64,000 nucleotides of DNA, taken from contig NZ_BMUT01000019.1 of the NCBI RefSeq assembly GCF_014650335.1, forward strand, positions 38,335 to 102,334, in the 5' to 3' direction. Shown here piece by piece: positions 34,169 to 42,980 of the stretch. This DNA comes from Streptomyces hiroshimensis. Its GTDB lineage: Bacteria > Actinomycetota > Actinomycetes > Streptomycetales > Streptomycetaceae. Within the stretch, counting starts at the first letter, position 1, and each line of letters starts with the position of its first letter. Under the pieces are notes generated by a model. The model was given only the letters and a program-made list of their open reading frames with translations, did not search any database and was not told where the DNA came from. A program made the position numbers and the translations under genes.

Positions 34169-35038
34169 TCAGACCGAGGCGCTGACGACCTCCCGCACTG
34201 CCGCGAGGAACTCCTCCGTGTGCGGGTGCGTGGGGTGGGCCGGGCGGGCGAGGTAGACCGTGGCGGCGGGCGCGTCGTCGACCGCGACGAAGCGCACGCC
34301 CGGGTGGCCGTGGCTCTCCGCCGTGCCCGCGGCGCCGACGCCGAACGCGCCGCCCGTGGCGATGAGGTTCAGCCACTCGTCGACGTTGCGCACCTCGATC
34401 GTGCGGTCCGGGCGCTGCGCCGCCGGCCAGAGGCCCACCGAGGCGGTGCCGGTGTCCGGCCAGAGAGCCAGCGGGAGGGGCGGGCCGGAGGTGAGCTCCG
34501 CGAGGCGCACCCGGTCGCGGGCCGCGAGCGGGTGGTCGTCGGGCAGGGCGGCGACCCGGTCCTCGGTGTAGAGGGCCTCGGTGCGGATGCGCGGGTCGGC
34601 GGGGACTGTGCGCAGCACCGCCACGTCGGTGTCGCCGGTGGCCAGGCCCGCGGTGCTGTTGTCCTGCCGGACGACTTCGAGCGGTGCGTGCGGGTGCGCC
34701 CGCCGCCATGAGCGCAGCAGGGGGACGGTCTGCTGCCCGAGGACGGCGCACGTGTAGCCGAGCCGCAGCGGCCGGTCGACGGCCCGGGTGTCGGCGAGTG
34801 CCGCGTCGAGGTGGGCGAGGATGGCGCGCCCGTGCCCGAGGAGGGTCTCCCCGGCCCGGGTGAGCTCCAGGCGGCGGGAGGAGCGGTCGACCAGCCGGAC
34901 CCCGACGCGCGCCTCCAGCTGGGCGAGCGTGCGGGAGAGGGCGGGCTGCGTCATGTGCAGGCGGGCGGCCGCGGCGGTGACGGTGCCCGCCTCGGCGATG
35001 GCGGCCAGGGCCTTGAGGTGACGCAGCTCCACATCCAT
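34169..35038 (-). CDS. LysR-family regulator divergent from an SDR gene
   Basis: A 289-residue LysR regulator. HTH at 1-60 (LRHLKALAAIAEAGTVTAAAARLHMTQPALSRTLAQLEARVGVRL), then an effector domain. ATG 35038 starts MDVELRHLKA, the normal family opening; further-upstream frames are not coding-like. It is divergent from the short-chain dehydrogenase at 35221, which it probably controls. Confidence 0.93.
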   Translation of the reverse strand: MDVELRHLKALAAIAEAGTVTAAAARLHMTQPALSRTLAQLEARVGVRLVDRSSRRLELTRAGETLLGHGRAILAHLDAALADTRAVDRPLRLGYTCAVLGQQTVPLLRSWRRAHPHAPLEVVRQDNSTAGLATGDTDVAVLRTVPADPRIRTEALYTEDRVAALPDDHPLAARDRVRLAELTSGPPLPLALWPDTGTASVGLWPAAQRPDRTIEVRNVDEWLNLIATGGAFGVGAAGTAESHGHPGVRFVAVDDAPAATVYLARPAHPTHPHTEEFLAAVREVVSASV

Positions 35039-35220
35039 GCCTGGGAAGCATAGTCGCTGCCCAGACGGCATTTCCGGGCGCGGAGCGCAATCCGTAGCGT
35101 CGGATGCGCCGGGTGGTTGACGACTCGCCCGGTTCCCTCTCCGGGGCATTCCCAGAGGGCTCCCGGCATCTCCCCCGGCATTTCCCGGGGGTTCGTATTC
35201 CAGGCATTGGACGGTGGGTT

Positions 35221-35820
35221 ATGAGGATTCTTCTGGTAGGCGCGGCCGGCACGCTGGGTTCCGTGGTGCACAAGGCGCTCGCGGAGCGCGGCCACGAGGT
35301 GATCGGCGTGGGCCGCACGGGCGGGGACCTGGTCTGCGACGTCACCGACCCGGAGGCCGTGGGCCGGATGTACGCGCAGGCCGGTCCGCTGGACGCGGTG
35401 GCCGTCGCGGCGGGCGACGCCGTGTTCAAGCCGCTGGCCGAGCTGGCCGCGGACGACTTCGCGGCGACGTTCCGCGGCAAGGCCCTCAGCCAGCTGGAGC
35501 TGGTCCGCCAAGGTGCCCGGCACGTGGCCGCGACCGGCTCGTTCACGCTGGTCAGCGGGATCCTCACGGAGGAGCCGATCGTGGCCGGGTCCGCTGCGTC
35601 CGCGGCCAACGGCGCGGTCGAGGCGTTCGTGCGGGCCGCCGCGATCGAGCTCCCGCCGCAGCGGATCAACGCGGTGAGCCCGACGGTGGCCGAGGAGTCC
35701 CTGCCCGCCTACGGGCCGTTCTTCGCGGGCATGGAGCCCGTACCGGCGGCGCGCGTCGCAACGGCGTACGTCCGCTCGGTCGAGGGGGCGCAGACGGGGC
35801 GGGTGTACCGGGTGCGCTAA
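35221..35820 (+). CDS. Short-chain dehydrogenase/reductase-type protein
   Basis: A 199-residue Rossmann-fold SDR, shorter than the usual 250. NAD(P)-binding glycine motif GAAGTLG (7-13), Asp-rich DVTDPE, and VAAGDA in place of NNAG. The active-site area reads VSGILTEEPI then SAASAANGAVEAF: a Ser (VSG) remains but the YxxxK Tyr appears absent, as in small quinone- or flavonoid-reductase-like SDRs. Divergent LysR suggests inducible expression. Function beyond NAD(P)H-linked reduction is not claimed. Confidence 0.85.
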   Translation: MRILLVGAAGTLGSVVHKALAERGHEVIGVGRTGGDLVCDVTDPEAVGRMYAQAGPLDAVAVAAGDAVFKPLAELAADDFAATFRGKALSQLELVRQGARHVAATGSFTLVSGILTEEPIVAGSAASAANGAVEAFVRAAAIELPPQRINAVSPTVAEESLPAYGPFFAGMEPVPAARVATAYVRSVEGAQTGRVYRVR

Positions 35821-36085
35821 GGCGTATCCGACGGGCTGTGTGACCGCTCTGGCGGGAGGCGGCAGCCCGGACAGCGCCTCAGCAGGCCGTCGCAAGCGGT
35901 GGCCGAGCTGAGGCTGCCCGCCGACCGGCTTGAGATCCCGGTTGAGCTGGAGATCCCTCCGGCGGCGGCTGTCCGTGTGCGCCCGTCCGGCCCACCCCGT
36001 ACCGTCCATAACATCGCGATCCGCCCAACCGCCGCGGCCTTGTCCGGCCGGGCAGCCGTGGATATCGGCTGAGGAACGGGATCAC

Positions 36086-37636
36086 ATGACCAAGCACGGC
36101 ATCCATGCGGTGGCTGCCACGGCCGCCGTGGCCTTGGCAGCGTTCGGCCCGGCGCCGAGCAATGCCGCGTCAGCGCACGGCCACCCCGCCGAGGCAGGCC
36201 AGGCCGCCCCGTCGTCGCGGTTCGTGCCCGGTCCCTGCCCGCAGACGCCCGAGCCGATCGCCGCACTGAGCACCGCACGGTGCGGTTTCCTGGAAGTCCC
36301 CGAGAACCGCGAACGCCCTGGCAGCCGGACGATCCGGCTGGCCGTGGCGGTCATTCCCGCCACGTCGGCGAAGCCCGCCGACGACCCGGTGGTGTTCATG
36401 GCGGGCGGCCCCGGCGGCGACACGTTCGACGACATTCCCTTCCTGGTCGGCTCCGGCCTGAACCGGGATCGCGCGCTGATCGTCATGGCCCAGCGCGGCA
36501 ACCTCTACGACCGGCCGAACCTCGCCTGCCCGGAGCTGGACCGGTCCTCCGCGAAGGCGGTGGGGCTCGGCTACGACGTGCCGCAGGCGAAACGGCTCCT
36601 GCTGGACTCGGCGAAGAAGTGCCGGAACCGCCTGGCAGCCGACGGGATCGACCTGAGCGCCTACAACACCACTGAGAACGCCGCCGATTTCGCCGGTCTG
36701 CGCACGGCACTCGGCATCCCCCGGTGGAACGTCTACGGCTACTCCTACGGCAGCGACCTGGCCCTCACCTATCTGCGCAGACACCCCCAGGGGGTGCGTG
36801 CGGTGGCGATCGACTCGGTCACGCCTCCGCAGATCGCAACCCTGCCGTGGACCTGGAGCAGCGCCCGTGAGGGCATCGAGAACCTCTTCAAGGCGTGCGC
36901 GGCCGAGCCCGGCTGCAAGAGCCGCTACCCGGACCTCCGCCGGACCCTCACCGAGCAGGTGCGCAGGCTGGAGAAACGGCCCTTGACGCTGAACGCCCGG
37001 CCGCCGCGCGGAGGAGACCCGGTGAAGGTCGTCCTCGACGGGGGTGCGGTGCTGAATCTGCTGGTCGCCAACGCCGTCAAGCCACCCGACGTCCCCGCGG
37101 CGATCGAGGAACTCGCCCACGGACGTCCGGAGCGCTTCGCTCAGGCCCGCGCGGCCGGTTCGGTTCAGGTCGTCGGCGCGAGCGCCCACGGGCTGACGGA
37201 GTCGGTGGCGTGCAGCGAGTGGGTGCCGGGCTCCACGCCGACCGACGTGCTGAAGGCGGGGCGCCGGGCCTTCCCCGGGTGGCCGGACACGGTCCTGGCC
37301 CAGGCGCCGCAGCTGCCGTTCCAGCACCAGGTGTGCCGCGTCTGGGACGTACCGGACCGCAGCTCCGCCCAGCGGGTGGCCACCGTCAGCGCGGTGCCGA
37401 CGCTCACCATCTCCGGGACGTTCGACACGAAGACCGGGGCGAGCTGGGCGCGGGACGCGGCCCGTACGCTGTCCCGCTCGACCTCCGTGAAGATCCCCGG
37501 CATCGGGCACTGGGTGGTCCCGCAATCGCCCTGCGCGCAACGGGTGCTGGCCTCGTTCCTCGCCCGTCCGACCGCGCCCGACACCGCTTGCGTGGCCGGT
37601 CTCACGCCGAAACCGTTCACGATCATCCCGAAGTGA
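36086..37636 (+). CDS. Secreted tripeptidyl-aminopeptidase-like hydrolase, copy 1
   Basis: A 516-residue exported alpha/beta hydrolase (peptidase S33 type). Signal peptide about 1-29. GYSYG (218-222) places Ser220 as nucleophile. The Asp is in SGTFDTKTGA and the His in GIGHWVVP. The TAP-like C-terminal half has ACSEWVPG and CAQRVLASFL. It resembles SlpD/SlpE or Tap-type mycelial proteinases of Streptomyces. A paralogue starts 12 bp later, making a tandem pair. ATG 36086 has GAGGAACGGG upstream. Confidence 0.88.
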   Translation: MTKHGIHAVAATAAVALAAFGPAPSNAASAHGHPAEAGQAAPSSRFVPGPCPQTPEPIAALSTARCGFLEVPENRERPGSRTIRLAVAVIPATSAKPADDPVVFMAGGPGGDTFDDIPFLVGSGLNRDRALIVMAQRGNLYDRPNLACPELDRSSAKAVGLGYDVPQAKRLLLDSAKKCRNRLAADGIDLSAYNTTENAADFAGLRTALGIPRWNVYGYSYGSDLALTYLRRHPQGVRAVAIDSVTPPQIATLPWTWSSAREGIENLFKACAAEPGCKSRYPDLRRTLTEQVRRLEKRPLTLNARPPRGGDPVKVVLDGGAVLNLLVANAVKPPDVPAAIEELAHGRPERFAQARAAGSVQVVGASAHGLTESVACSEWVPGSTPTDVLKAGRRAFPGWPDTVLAQAPQLPFQHQVCRVWDVPDRSSAQRVATVSAVPTLTISGTFDTKTGASWARDAARTLSRSTSVKIPGIGHWVVPQSPCAQRVLASFLARPTAPDTACVAGLTPKPFTIIPK

Positions 37637-37648
37637 CCGGGAGGGCAC

Positions 37649-39265
37649 ATGACACTCGACCACGCACCTCGCCGACACCACCGCCGTATCGTGCGCCGGC
37701 TCCACGCCGTGCCGGCCGCGGTGGCGACCGGAATCCTCATAACCGGCCTGCTCGCGATACCCGCGCATGCAGAACACGGCACCAGCACCGGCCCCTCCAC
37801 CGGAGCAGCGATCGGCACAGTCGCCCGGACGGCGGGCGACGCCCGCTTCGAGCCGGGCCCCTGCCCGAAGACGCCGGAGCCGATCGCCGCGCTCGAAAAG
37901 GCCCGCTGCGGAACGCTCACCGTGCCCGAGAACCGCGCCAGGCCCGACAGTCGAAGGATCACCCTCGGTGTCGCGATCGTGCCGGCGGCGGCCGCCAAAC
38001 CGAAGCCCGACCCGATCGTGTGGCTCGCCGGCGGACCCGGCGACGACGCCGTCGGGGAGGCGAAGATGGCGATCGACGGCGGCCTGAACCGCGACCGGGA
38101 CGTGATCTTCATGTCCCAGCGGGGCACGTACTCGGCCGACCCGGTCCTCACCTGTCCGAACATCGACGAGTTCAACGCGCGCGCCGTCGGCCTCGTCTAC
38201 GACGCGCCGTCCACCGAGCGCCTGCACGTCGAGGCGACGCGCACCTGCCGCGACCGGCTGGCGGACCGCGGCGCCGACCTCGGCGCCTACAACGACACCG
38301 AGAGCGCCGCCGACTACGCAGACCTGCGCGTCGCGCTGGGCATCGACCAGTGGAACGTGTTCGGCATCTCCTACGGCACCCACCTGGCGCTCATCTATAT
38401 GCGCCAGCACCCCCAGGGAATCCGGTCGGTCGGCATCGACGGCATCCTGCCGCCGTCCAAGGCGGGGTCGGCGCTGACCTGGAGCAGCGCCCGGCAGGGC
38501 TTCGACGGCCTGTTCAAGGCCTGCGCGGAGCAGCCCGCGTGCAACCGCCGCTATCCGCACCTGTCCGCCACCTTCGACCGCCTCGTCCGTGAACTGGAAG
38601 CCCACCCGGTCACCACCACCGTCACCGTCCCCGGCCGGCCGAAGCCGGTGAAGGTCGTACTGGACGGCGGAGCCCTGGTGAACTGGATGACCTCCGCCAC
38701 CCACGTGGCGCCGGGCGTACCCCGCTCCCTCGACGAGCTGGCCCACGGCAAACCGCAGCGGATCGCCGAGCAGTGGGCGGGCGGCAAGCTCAGCCCCGAG
38801 GCCTTCGGCAGGACTGCCCACGGGCTCGCCTACGGCGTCTTCTGCAGTGAGTGGGTGCCGTACGAGAGCCGGGCCGAGGGGCTCCGGGGCGGGCACGACG
38901 CGTTCCCGTCGTTCCCCCGCTCGGTACTGGCCCAGGCCCCGCAGCTGACCTTCCTCCGTCCGGACTGCGCCGTCTGGGACGTCCCCGCGGCGCCGCCCTC
39001 GATCCGGGACGTCACGCGGAGCGACATCCCCACCCTCGCCCTGTCGGGCGGCTTCGACTCCCAGACCGGGGCGGCCGCCGGGCCGTACGTCGCCCGTACG
39101 CTGAGCCGCGCGACCGTCGTCACGGTCCCCTACGAGCCCCATGTCGTGTTCGCCACGTCACGGTGCGCCCAAGAGATCACCGTCTCCTTCTTCGACAACC
39201 CGACCGCCCCGCAAACCGGATGCCTCACCGGCCTCGAACCACCCCGGTTCGAGATCGGCCCGTGA
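37649..39265 (+). CDS. Secreted tripeptidyl-aminopeptidase-like hydrolase, copy 2
   Basis: A 538-residue paralogue of the preceding gene. Signal peptide about 15-41 (AVPAAVATGILITGLLAIPAHA). GISYG holds the nucleophilic Ser. The Asp is in SGGFDSQTGA, and the His is within VPYEPHVVF, where copy 1 has GIGHWVV. An extra Ser/Thr/Gly-rich stretch follows the signal peptide. GGGAGG precedes ATG 37649, and the pair is most likely one operon. Gene duplication followed by divergence is evident. Confidence 0.87.
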   Translation: MTLDHAPRRHHRRIVRRLHAVPAAVATGILITGLLAIPAHAEHGTSTGPSTGAAIGTVARTAGDARFEPGPCPKTPEPIAALEKARCGTLTVPENRARPDSRRITLGVAIVPAAAAKPKPDPIVWLAGGPGDDAVGEAKMAIDGGLNRDRDVIFMSQRGTYSADPVLTCPNIDEFNARAVGLVYDAPSTERLHVEATRTCRDRLADRGADLGAYNDTESAADYADLRVALGIDQWNVFGISYGTHLALIYMRQHPQGIRSVGIDGILPPSKAGSALTWSSARQGFDGLFKACAEQPACNRRYPHLSATFDRLVRELEAHPVTTTVTVPGRPKPVKVVLDGGALVNWMTSATHVAPGVPRSLDELAHGKPQRIAEQWAGGKLSPEAFGRTAHGLAYGVFCSEWVPYESRAEGLRGGHDAFPSFPRSVLAQAPQLTFLRPDCAVWDVPAAPPSIRDVTRSDIPTLALSGGFDSQTGAAAGPYVARTLSRATVVTVPYEPHVVFATSRCAQEITVSFFDNPTAPQTGCLTGLEPPRFEIGP

Positions 39266-39296
39266 AGCAGCCGACGTGCCACCGGCCTTCGGGCGG

Positions 39297-40325
39297 TCAG
39301 ACCCCGAACTCTGCGACGAGCGACCGCATCACCTCGAAGGCCGGTTTGGGGGTGTAGTCGTCGGTGGTGAGGCCGAACCGATGGAACAGGCCGGGGTTCG
39401 TGCTGTCGGCGTCGCGCAGTGCGAAGTGGGTGTAGGCGCGTATCCGCAGCTCCTCCGCGTGAGCCGCGACGGTCCGTATCACCGTCTCGACCACGTCGGC
39501 CTGACGGTGGAGCGGCCGGTCGGGGCCGGTGGGCCAGCCGTGTTCGGTGATGTGGAGCGGCAGGTGTGCCAGGCCGGCGGGCGCCAGTACGGCGTCCCGG
39601 TGGTGGCGCAGCAGTCCCTCGGCGGCGGCTGCGAGGTCGAGCGCGGCGACGGGCCGGAAGACGTCGGGGAAGAAGTCCAGGCCTACGTAGTCCAGGTCAC
39701 CGACGAAGTCCGCCTTCCCGTGGTCGGTCAGCTCGGCGACGAAGGAGGTGGCAGGCCCGAAGAGGGGGGTGGTGTTGAAGCCGACGCGCAGGTGCGCGTG
39801 CCCGAGTTCCCGTGCTCGCGCCTTGGCGGCGGAGACTCCGCGGGCGATGGCCTCGTTCACTCCGGGGTAGTAGCCGTCGAGCGTGGGGTTCGTCGTGACG
39901 TTCGGCTCTTCCGTCACCTGCAGGGTGTTCGTGACCGCGCCGTACTGTTCGACCAGCTCGCGCAGGAAGGTGCAGTAGCCGTCGACGTCTCCGGCGGTGG
40001 ACTGGTACTGCGCCACGAGGTCCAGGCGGCGGCCCCGCACGGCGTACTGCTCCGCAGCGTCCGGTGTCGCCGTCGCGTGCGGCTCGCCGGGCCGGGTGGT
40101 GTCGTCGAAAGCCGTGTAGGCGCGTACCAGGAAGGGGCGCCCAGGGCTGCCTTGGAGCAGGTCGAGTGCGGTCGCTATGCGGGCCGGGTCGTCAGGCGGG
40201 CCCTCGGCCAGGTGGCCGGTGTCGTCACCGGTGACTCCGCCCGGATAGATCCCGAAGACGAGCCCGTCGTTGTCTGTCGGTATCGGTATCGGTATCGGTA
40301 TCGGTATCGGTATTGGCATCGGCAT
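39297..40325 (-). CDS. TIM-barrel glycosidase-like protein, PadR-linked
   Basis: A 342-residue protein with a barrel-like pattern. Acid/base candidate Glu in LQVTEEPNV (TEEPN, like N-E-P motifs of clan GH-A) and a nucleophile candidate in PLHITEHGWPT. No signal peptide; instead an N-terminal Pro-Ile repeat (PMPIPIPIPIPIPIP). ATG 40325 was chosen with a GAGAGG box upstream; a TTG at 40361 is possible. It resembles a GH5/GH39-type family without a clear sub-family. It sits 49 bp after the PadR gene on the same strand, so that regulator likely controls it. Confidence 0.7.
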   Translation of the reverse strand: MPMPIPIPIPIPIPIPTDNDGLVFGIYPGGVTGDDTGHLAEGPPDDPARIATALDLLQGSPGRPFLVRAYTAFDDTTRPGEPHATATPDAAEQYAVRGRRLDLVAQYQSTAGDVDGYCTFLRELVEQYGAVTNTLQVTEEPNVTTNPTLDGYYPGVNEAIARGVSAAKARARELGHAHLRVGFNTTPLFGPATSFVAELTDHGKADFVGDLDYVGLDFFPDVFRPVAALDLAAAAEGLLRHHRDAVLAPAGLAHLPLHITEHGWPTGPDRPLHRQADVVETVIRTVAAHAEELRIRAYTHFALRDADSTNPGLFHRFGLTTDDYTPKPAFEVMRSLVAEFGV

Positions 40326-40326
40326 C
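40279..40326. repeat. GGTATC hexamer microsatellite (8 units)
   Basis: Eight hexamers (five GGTATC, one GGTATT, two GGCATC) lie at the very 5' end of the glycosidase-like gene, encoding the Pro-Ile repeat. Whole-unit slippage would keep the frame and change the length. Confidence 0.9.
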
Positions 40327-40373
40327 GGTGGCGTTCGGTTCCTCTCGCTCTCGGAGCGCAACGCGCCCTCAAT

Positions 40374-40991
40374 TCAGCGTTCCTGGGATACGGATGGGGA
40401 TACGACCGCGGTGGCCCCCTGCACGCCCGGCCATGTCAGTGCGCCGGTGCGGATGTCGTCGATGACGGTGTCGATCCACGTCTTCTCGGAGCGGGCGAGG
40501 CCGAGCGCGTATTCGGCTTCGATGACGTGCAGCCGTGGCACCCCGGCCGCATGCGCTTCCGCCAGGCGTTTCTCATCGGCCTCCGTGCGCTGCCGGAGGC
40601 GCCGGGACCGTTCCGTCAGGGCGTCCACGGCGCCGCTCGGCCCGAGGGCTCCGAGGTAGGCGACCGCGCCCAGGAACTGGGAGAACTCCCTTTCGGGGTG
40701 GCGGATGTGGGAGTCCAGCCGTCGTACGAGTTCGTCGTGGCCAGCCTGCGTGAGTGCGTAGACGGTCTTCTCGGGACGGTTGCCCGAGCGCTGCTGCCCC
40801 TGCACGGCCGCCCAGCCGGCCTCGGTCAGGGCGGCGACGACGTTGTAGAGCGAGCCCCGATTGATCGCGGCTGCGTGGTTGTCGCTGCGCGTACGCAGCT
40901 CGGCGAGCATCTGGTACGGGTGCGAGGGCTGTTCCAGGAGGAGTCCCAGCACGGCCAGCACGATCGGGTTGTCGAGGACACAGCGCGGCAT
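40374..40991 (-). CDS. PadR-family transcriptional regulator
   Basis: A 205-residue PadR regulator. wHTH about 1-85: LAVLGLLLEQPSHPYQMLAELRTR and NRGSLYNVVAALTEAGW and KTVYALTQAGHDEL. A C-terminal coiled-coil/dimerisation part follows (LTERSRRLRQRTEADEKRLAEAHAA). A near-perfect 18-bp dyad lies 12 bp upstream of ATG 40991, suggesting autorepression. The glycosidase-like gene follows in the same operon. Confidence 0.92.
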   Translation of the reverse strand: MPRCVLDNPIVLAVLGLLLEQPSHPYQMLAELRTRSDNHAAAINRGSLYNVVAALTEAGWAAVQGQQRSGNRPEKTVYALTQAGHDELVRRLDSHIRHPEREFSQFLGAVAYLGALGPSGAVDALTERSRRLRQRTEADEKRLAEAHAAGVPRLHVIEAEYALGLARSEKTWIDTVIDDIRTGALTWPGVQGATAVVSPSVSQER

Positions 40992-41002
40992 GACCGAAGA
41001 CT

Positions 41003-41020
41003 ATGGTCTAAATAGACCAT
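41003..41020 (-). promoter_or_regulatory. PadR operator
   Basis: ATGGTCTA-AA-TAGACCAT, an 18-bp dyad with a central AA, immediately upstream of the PadR start. The ATG(N)n-CAT type is typical of PadR sites. Confidence 0.8.
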
Positions 41021-41039
41021 TAGGAAGGCCCGGCCAGGG

Positions 41040-41543
41040 TCAGCGGGGCGTTTCGTGCCCTGCAGGCACTGCACAGGCAGCGGCGACGGCCTGGGTGTCC
41101 CAGTAGAAGGGGCGGACTTCGGCGATCCTGCCGTCCTTGAACGTGATGGTCTGCAGGATCGGGAACGTCAGCTCGCGGCCCGTCGCCCGGGCGCGGGCAC
41201 GGACCCGGGTGCGTACCACCGTCGTCTCACCGGCGGCGAGGAACTCCTGCTCGGCGAACTCGAACAGCTCCCAGGTCGCGGCCATCGCCAGCATGTTGTC
41301 CTGAATGCCCCGGTGTCCGCGCCAGGTCCCGCCGTACGGGAGGGCGTCGGCCTGGTGCAGCACCACGTCAGGGGCGAAGTAGGGGGCCAGAAGACCGAAT
41401 GCGGCCCGGCCCGGGCCACCGGCCGCCAGGAATGCGGCCTCGGCTTCGTACATGCCCGCGAGGAAGGCCGCCGAGCCGGTCGCGGGCAGATCAGTCGTGT
41501 GCAGATCAGCCGCACGCTGATCGGTCGTATCCGGAGTCGTCAT
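41040..41543 (-). CDS. SnoaL-like nuclear-transport-factor-2 fold protein
   Basis: A 167-residue NTF2/SnoaL-like protein. The core includes FGLLAPYFAPDVVLHQADALPYGGTWRGHRGI and the late beta sheet ELTFPILQTITFKDGRIAEVRPFYWDT. ATG 41543; upstream extension is not coding-like. An N-terminal TTDL-rich stretch (9-24) is probably disordered. It may be an isomerase/cyclase or a ligand carrier; the substrate is unknown. It is co-directional with the ABC/SRPBCC operon 175 bp upstream. Confidence 0.8.
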   Translation of the reverse strand: MTTPDTTDQRAADLHTTDLPATGSAAFLAGMYEAEAAFLAAGGPGRAAFGLLAPYFAPDVVLHQADALPYGGTWRGHRGIQDNMLAMAATWELFEFAEQEFLAAGETTVVRTRVRARARATGRELTFPILQTITFKDGRIAEVRPFYWDTQAVAAACAVPAGHETPR

Positions 41544-41718
41544 GCCTCCAGCATGGTCGGCTCCCCCGCGCCGCGCTGGCGGTAATCGGTCCCCTGCGTT
41601 CCAGGACGCCGAATCCGTCGCGGTCGGTGATCGCACGCCGCGTACGTGTCGAACTGCCGGTTGAGGCCCCCTCACAAGGGCACTGAGGGTCCCCGGTCCC
41701 CTCCATCGGGCAGGTCGG

Positions 41719-42180
41719 TCACCGCCGGCGCCCAAGGGGCTCCGCACCGGCCACCACACCGTGCTGTCCGGATCGCATGGCCACGGCGTGGTTGAGGTGG
41801 AAGAACGGGCGCGCCAGTGGCATCCATCGTCGCAACGCCGCCTTCCTGACGCTGACATGCTCAGCGAAGGAGGCCACGCAGCCGTGCCCGCCGTCGCCTT
41901 CCACGTGCCATCGCACCTTGCCCGCGATGTCCCCTTCGAGTTCCGCCTCCAGGACGCGCTCGACCGGATCGTCGACGAGCGGTCTCAGCCGTACGGTCAG
42001 CTCGTAGGGCAGCATCGACCTGATGACAACCTCGCATTCCCGTTCGCCGGTCTGTCTTACGGAACGGAAGGCCGGCCACCATCCGGGGTAGCGCGCGATG
42101 TCGGCGAGCTTCGCGTACATGGTGCCGGGCGGGAGCGGTGCCCTCCAGAGCCCGGCGAAGCGCATCTCGTGACGGGTCAC
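41719..42180 (-). CDS. SRPBCC (polyketide cyclase/START-like) protein
   Basis: A 153-residue SRPBCC-fold protein. It begins VTRHEMRFAGLWRAPLPPGTMYAKLADIARYPGWWPAF, typical of the helix-grip fold. GTG 42180 has AAGGAG 7 bp upstream and overlaps the permease stop (GTGA), so it is translated with the ABC exporter. A lipid or aromatic-ligand binding role fits the fold; the ligand is not known. Confidence 0.87.
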   Translation of the reverse strand: MTRHEMRFAGLWRAPLPPGTMYAKLADIARYPGWWPAFRSVRQTGERECEVVIRSMLPYELTVRLRPLVDDPVERVLEAELEGDIAGKVRWHVEGDGGHGCVASFAEHVSVRKAALRRWMPLARPFFHLNHAVAMRSGQHGVVAGAEPLGRRR

Positions 42181-42980
42181 GTCAGTCTCCTTGCCGGCCG
42201 TGCGCTCCGGGGCAGTCGGAGATGGTTGCGGGTGCGAGCGAAGAAGGCGGCGGTTCCGAGCCCCCACATGAGGAGGAACCACAGGGGGCCGAGCAGGAGG
42301 TGTCCGTACGGGGTGTCCGTGGAGGTGAAGCCTGCGGCAACGCTGACCTGTGTCGGACCGTAGCCGGGGAGCAGCTGGAGCCCGTCCTTGTCGGCTCCCG
42401 TGTTGCTCATGGGGTTCTGCAGCATGGTGTCGAGCAGGCTCGCCATGATGATGACGAACAGCGCCGCCAACTCGTTGCGCAGAAAGGCCCCGAGGAGGAC
42501 GCCGATACCGCCGTAGGCGACCGCGGCGGTGAACAGGCCGACGGCGAGGAGCCCCGGCCGGACGGGATCCCAGTACCAGCAGATCACGGCCGTGGCGTAC
42601 CCCGCGATGAGGGCGGAGGCGACGGTCATGGCGATGACCTTGCTCAGGAGCAGGAACGTACGGGGATAGCCGGCGAACGCGAGCCTGCGGTCGAAGGCGA
42701 GGGACTTGAAGGTCGTGATGAACATCATGAAGCCGACGATGAGTGTCACCGTGTTGACGGCCCCGGACACCATCGTCAGGTGATTTCCGCTGACGGTGAC
42801 GGTACGCCCCGTCGCGCGCAGCAGGAACCGCGCCGGCGCAGGGGTGACGAACCAGTGCTCCAGCGTCAGCCAGAGAGGGATGTAAACGACGACCAGCACC
42901 GAGGCGAGATGGTTGCGAGCGTGTTCCAGGAGAGCGAACGAGGCGCCCGTGCGGAGCAGCCCTGTCTGCGCACGCGTCAC
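42177..42980 (-). CDS. ABC-2 type transporter permease
   Basis: A 267-residue membrane protein with six predicted helices, including LASVLVVVYIPLWLTLEHW and VTLIVGFMMFITTFKSLAF. GTG 42980 overlaps the ATPase stop (GTGA) and its stop overlaps the SRPBCC start. It forms the channel of the ABC exporter; the substrate is unknown. Confidence 0.88.
   Translation of the reverse strand: MTRAQTGLLRTGASFALLEHARNHLASVLVVVYIPLWLTLEHWFVTPAPARFLLRATGRTVTVSGNHLTMVSGAVNTVTLIVGFMMFITTFKSLAFDRRLAFAGYPRTFLLLSKVIAMTVASALIAGYATAVICWYWDPVRPGLLAVGLFTAAVAYGGIGVLLGAFLRNELAALFVIIMASLLDTMLQNPMSNTGADKDGLQLLPGYGPTQVSVAAGFTSTDTPYGHLLLGPLWFLLMWGLGTAAFFARTRNHLRLPRSARPARRLT

Noticed and set aside
36170..39142. A very long minus-strand open frame of about 990 residues opposite the two peptidase genes
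   Set aside because: It is antisense to two clearly coding genes, is very Arg/Gly/Val/Asp-rich, and has no domain; high GC content makes such shadows common.
40279..40326. GGTATC run considered as a CRISPR or iteron array
   Set aside because: Unit is only 6 bp without spacers and lies within a gene's 5' end.
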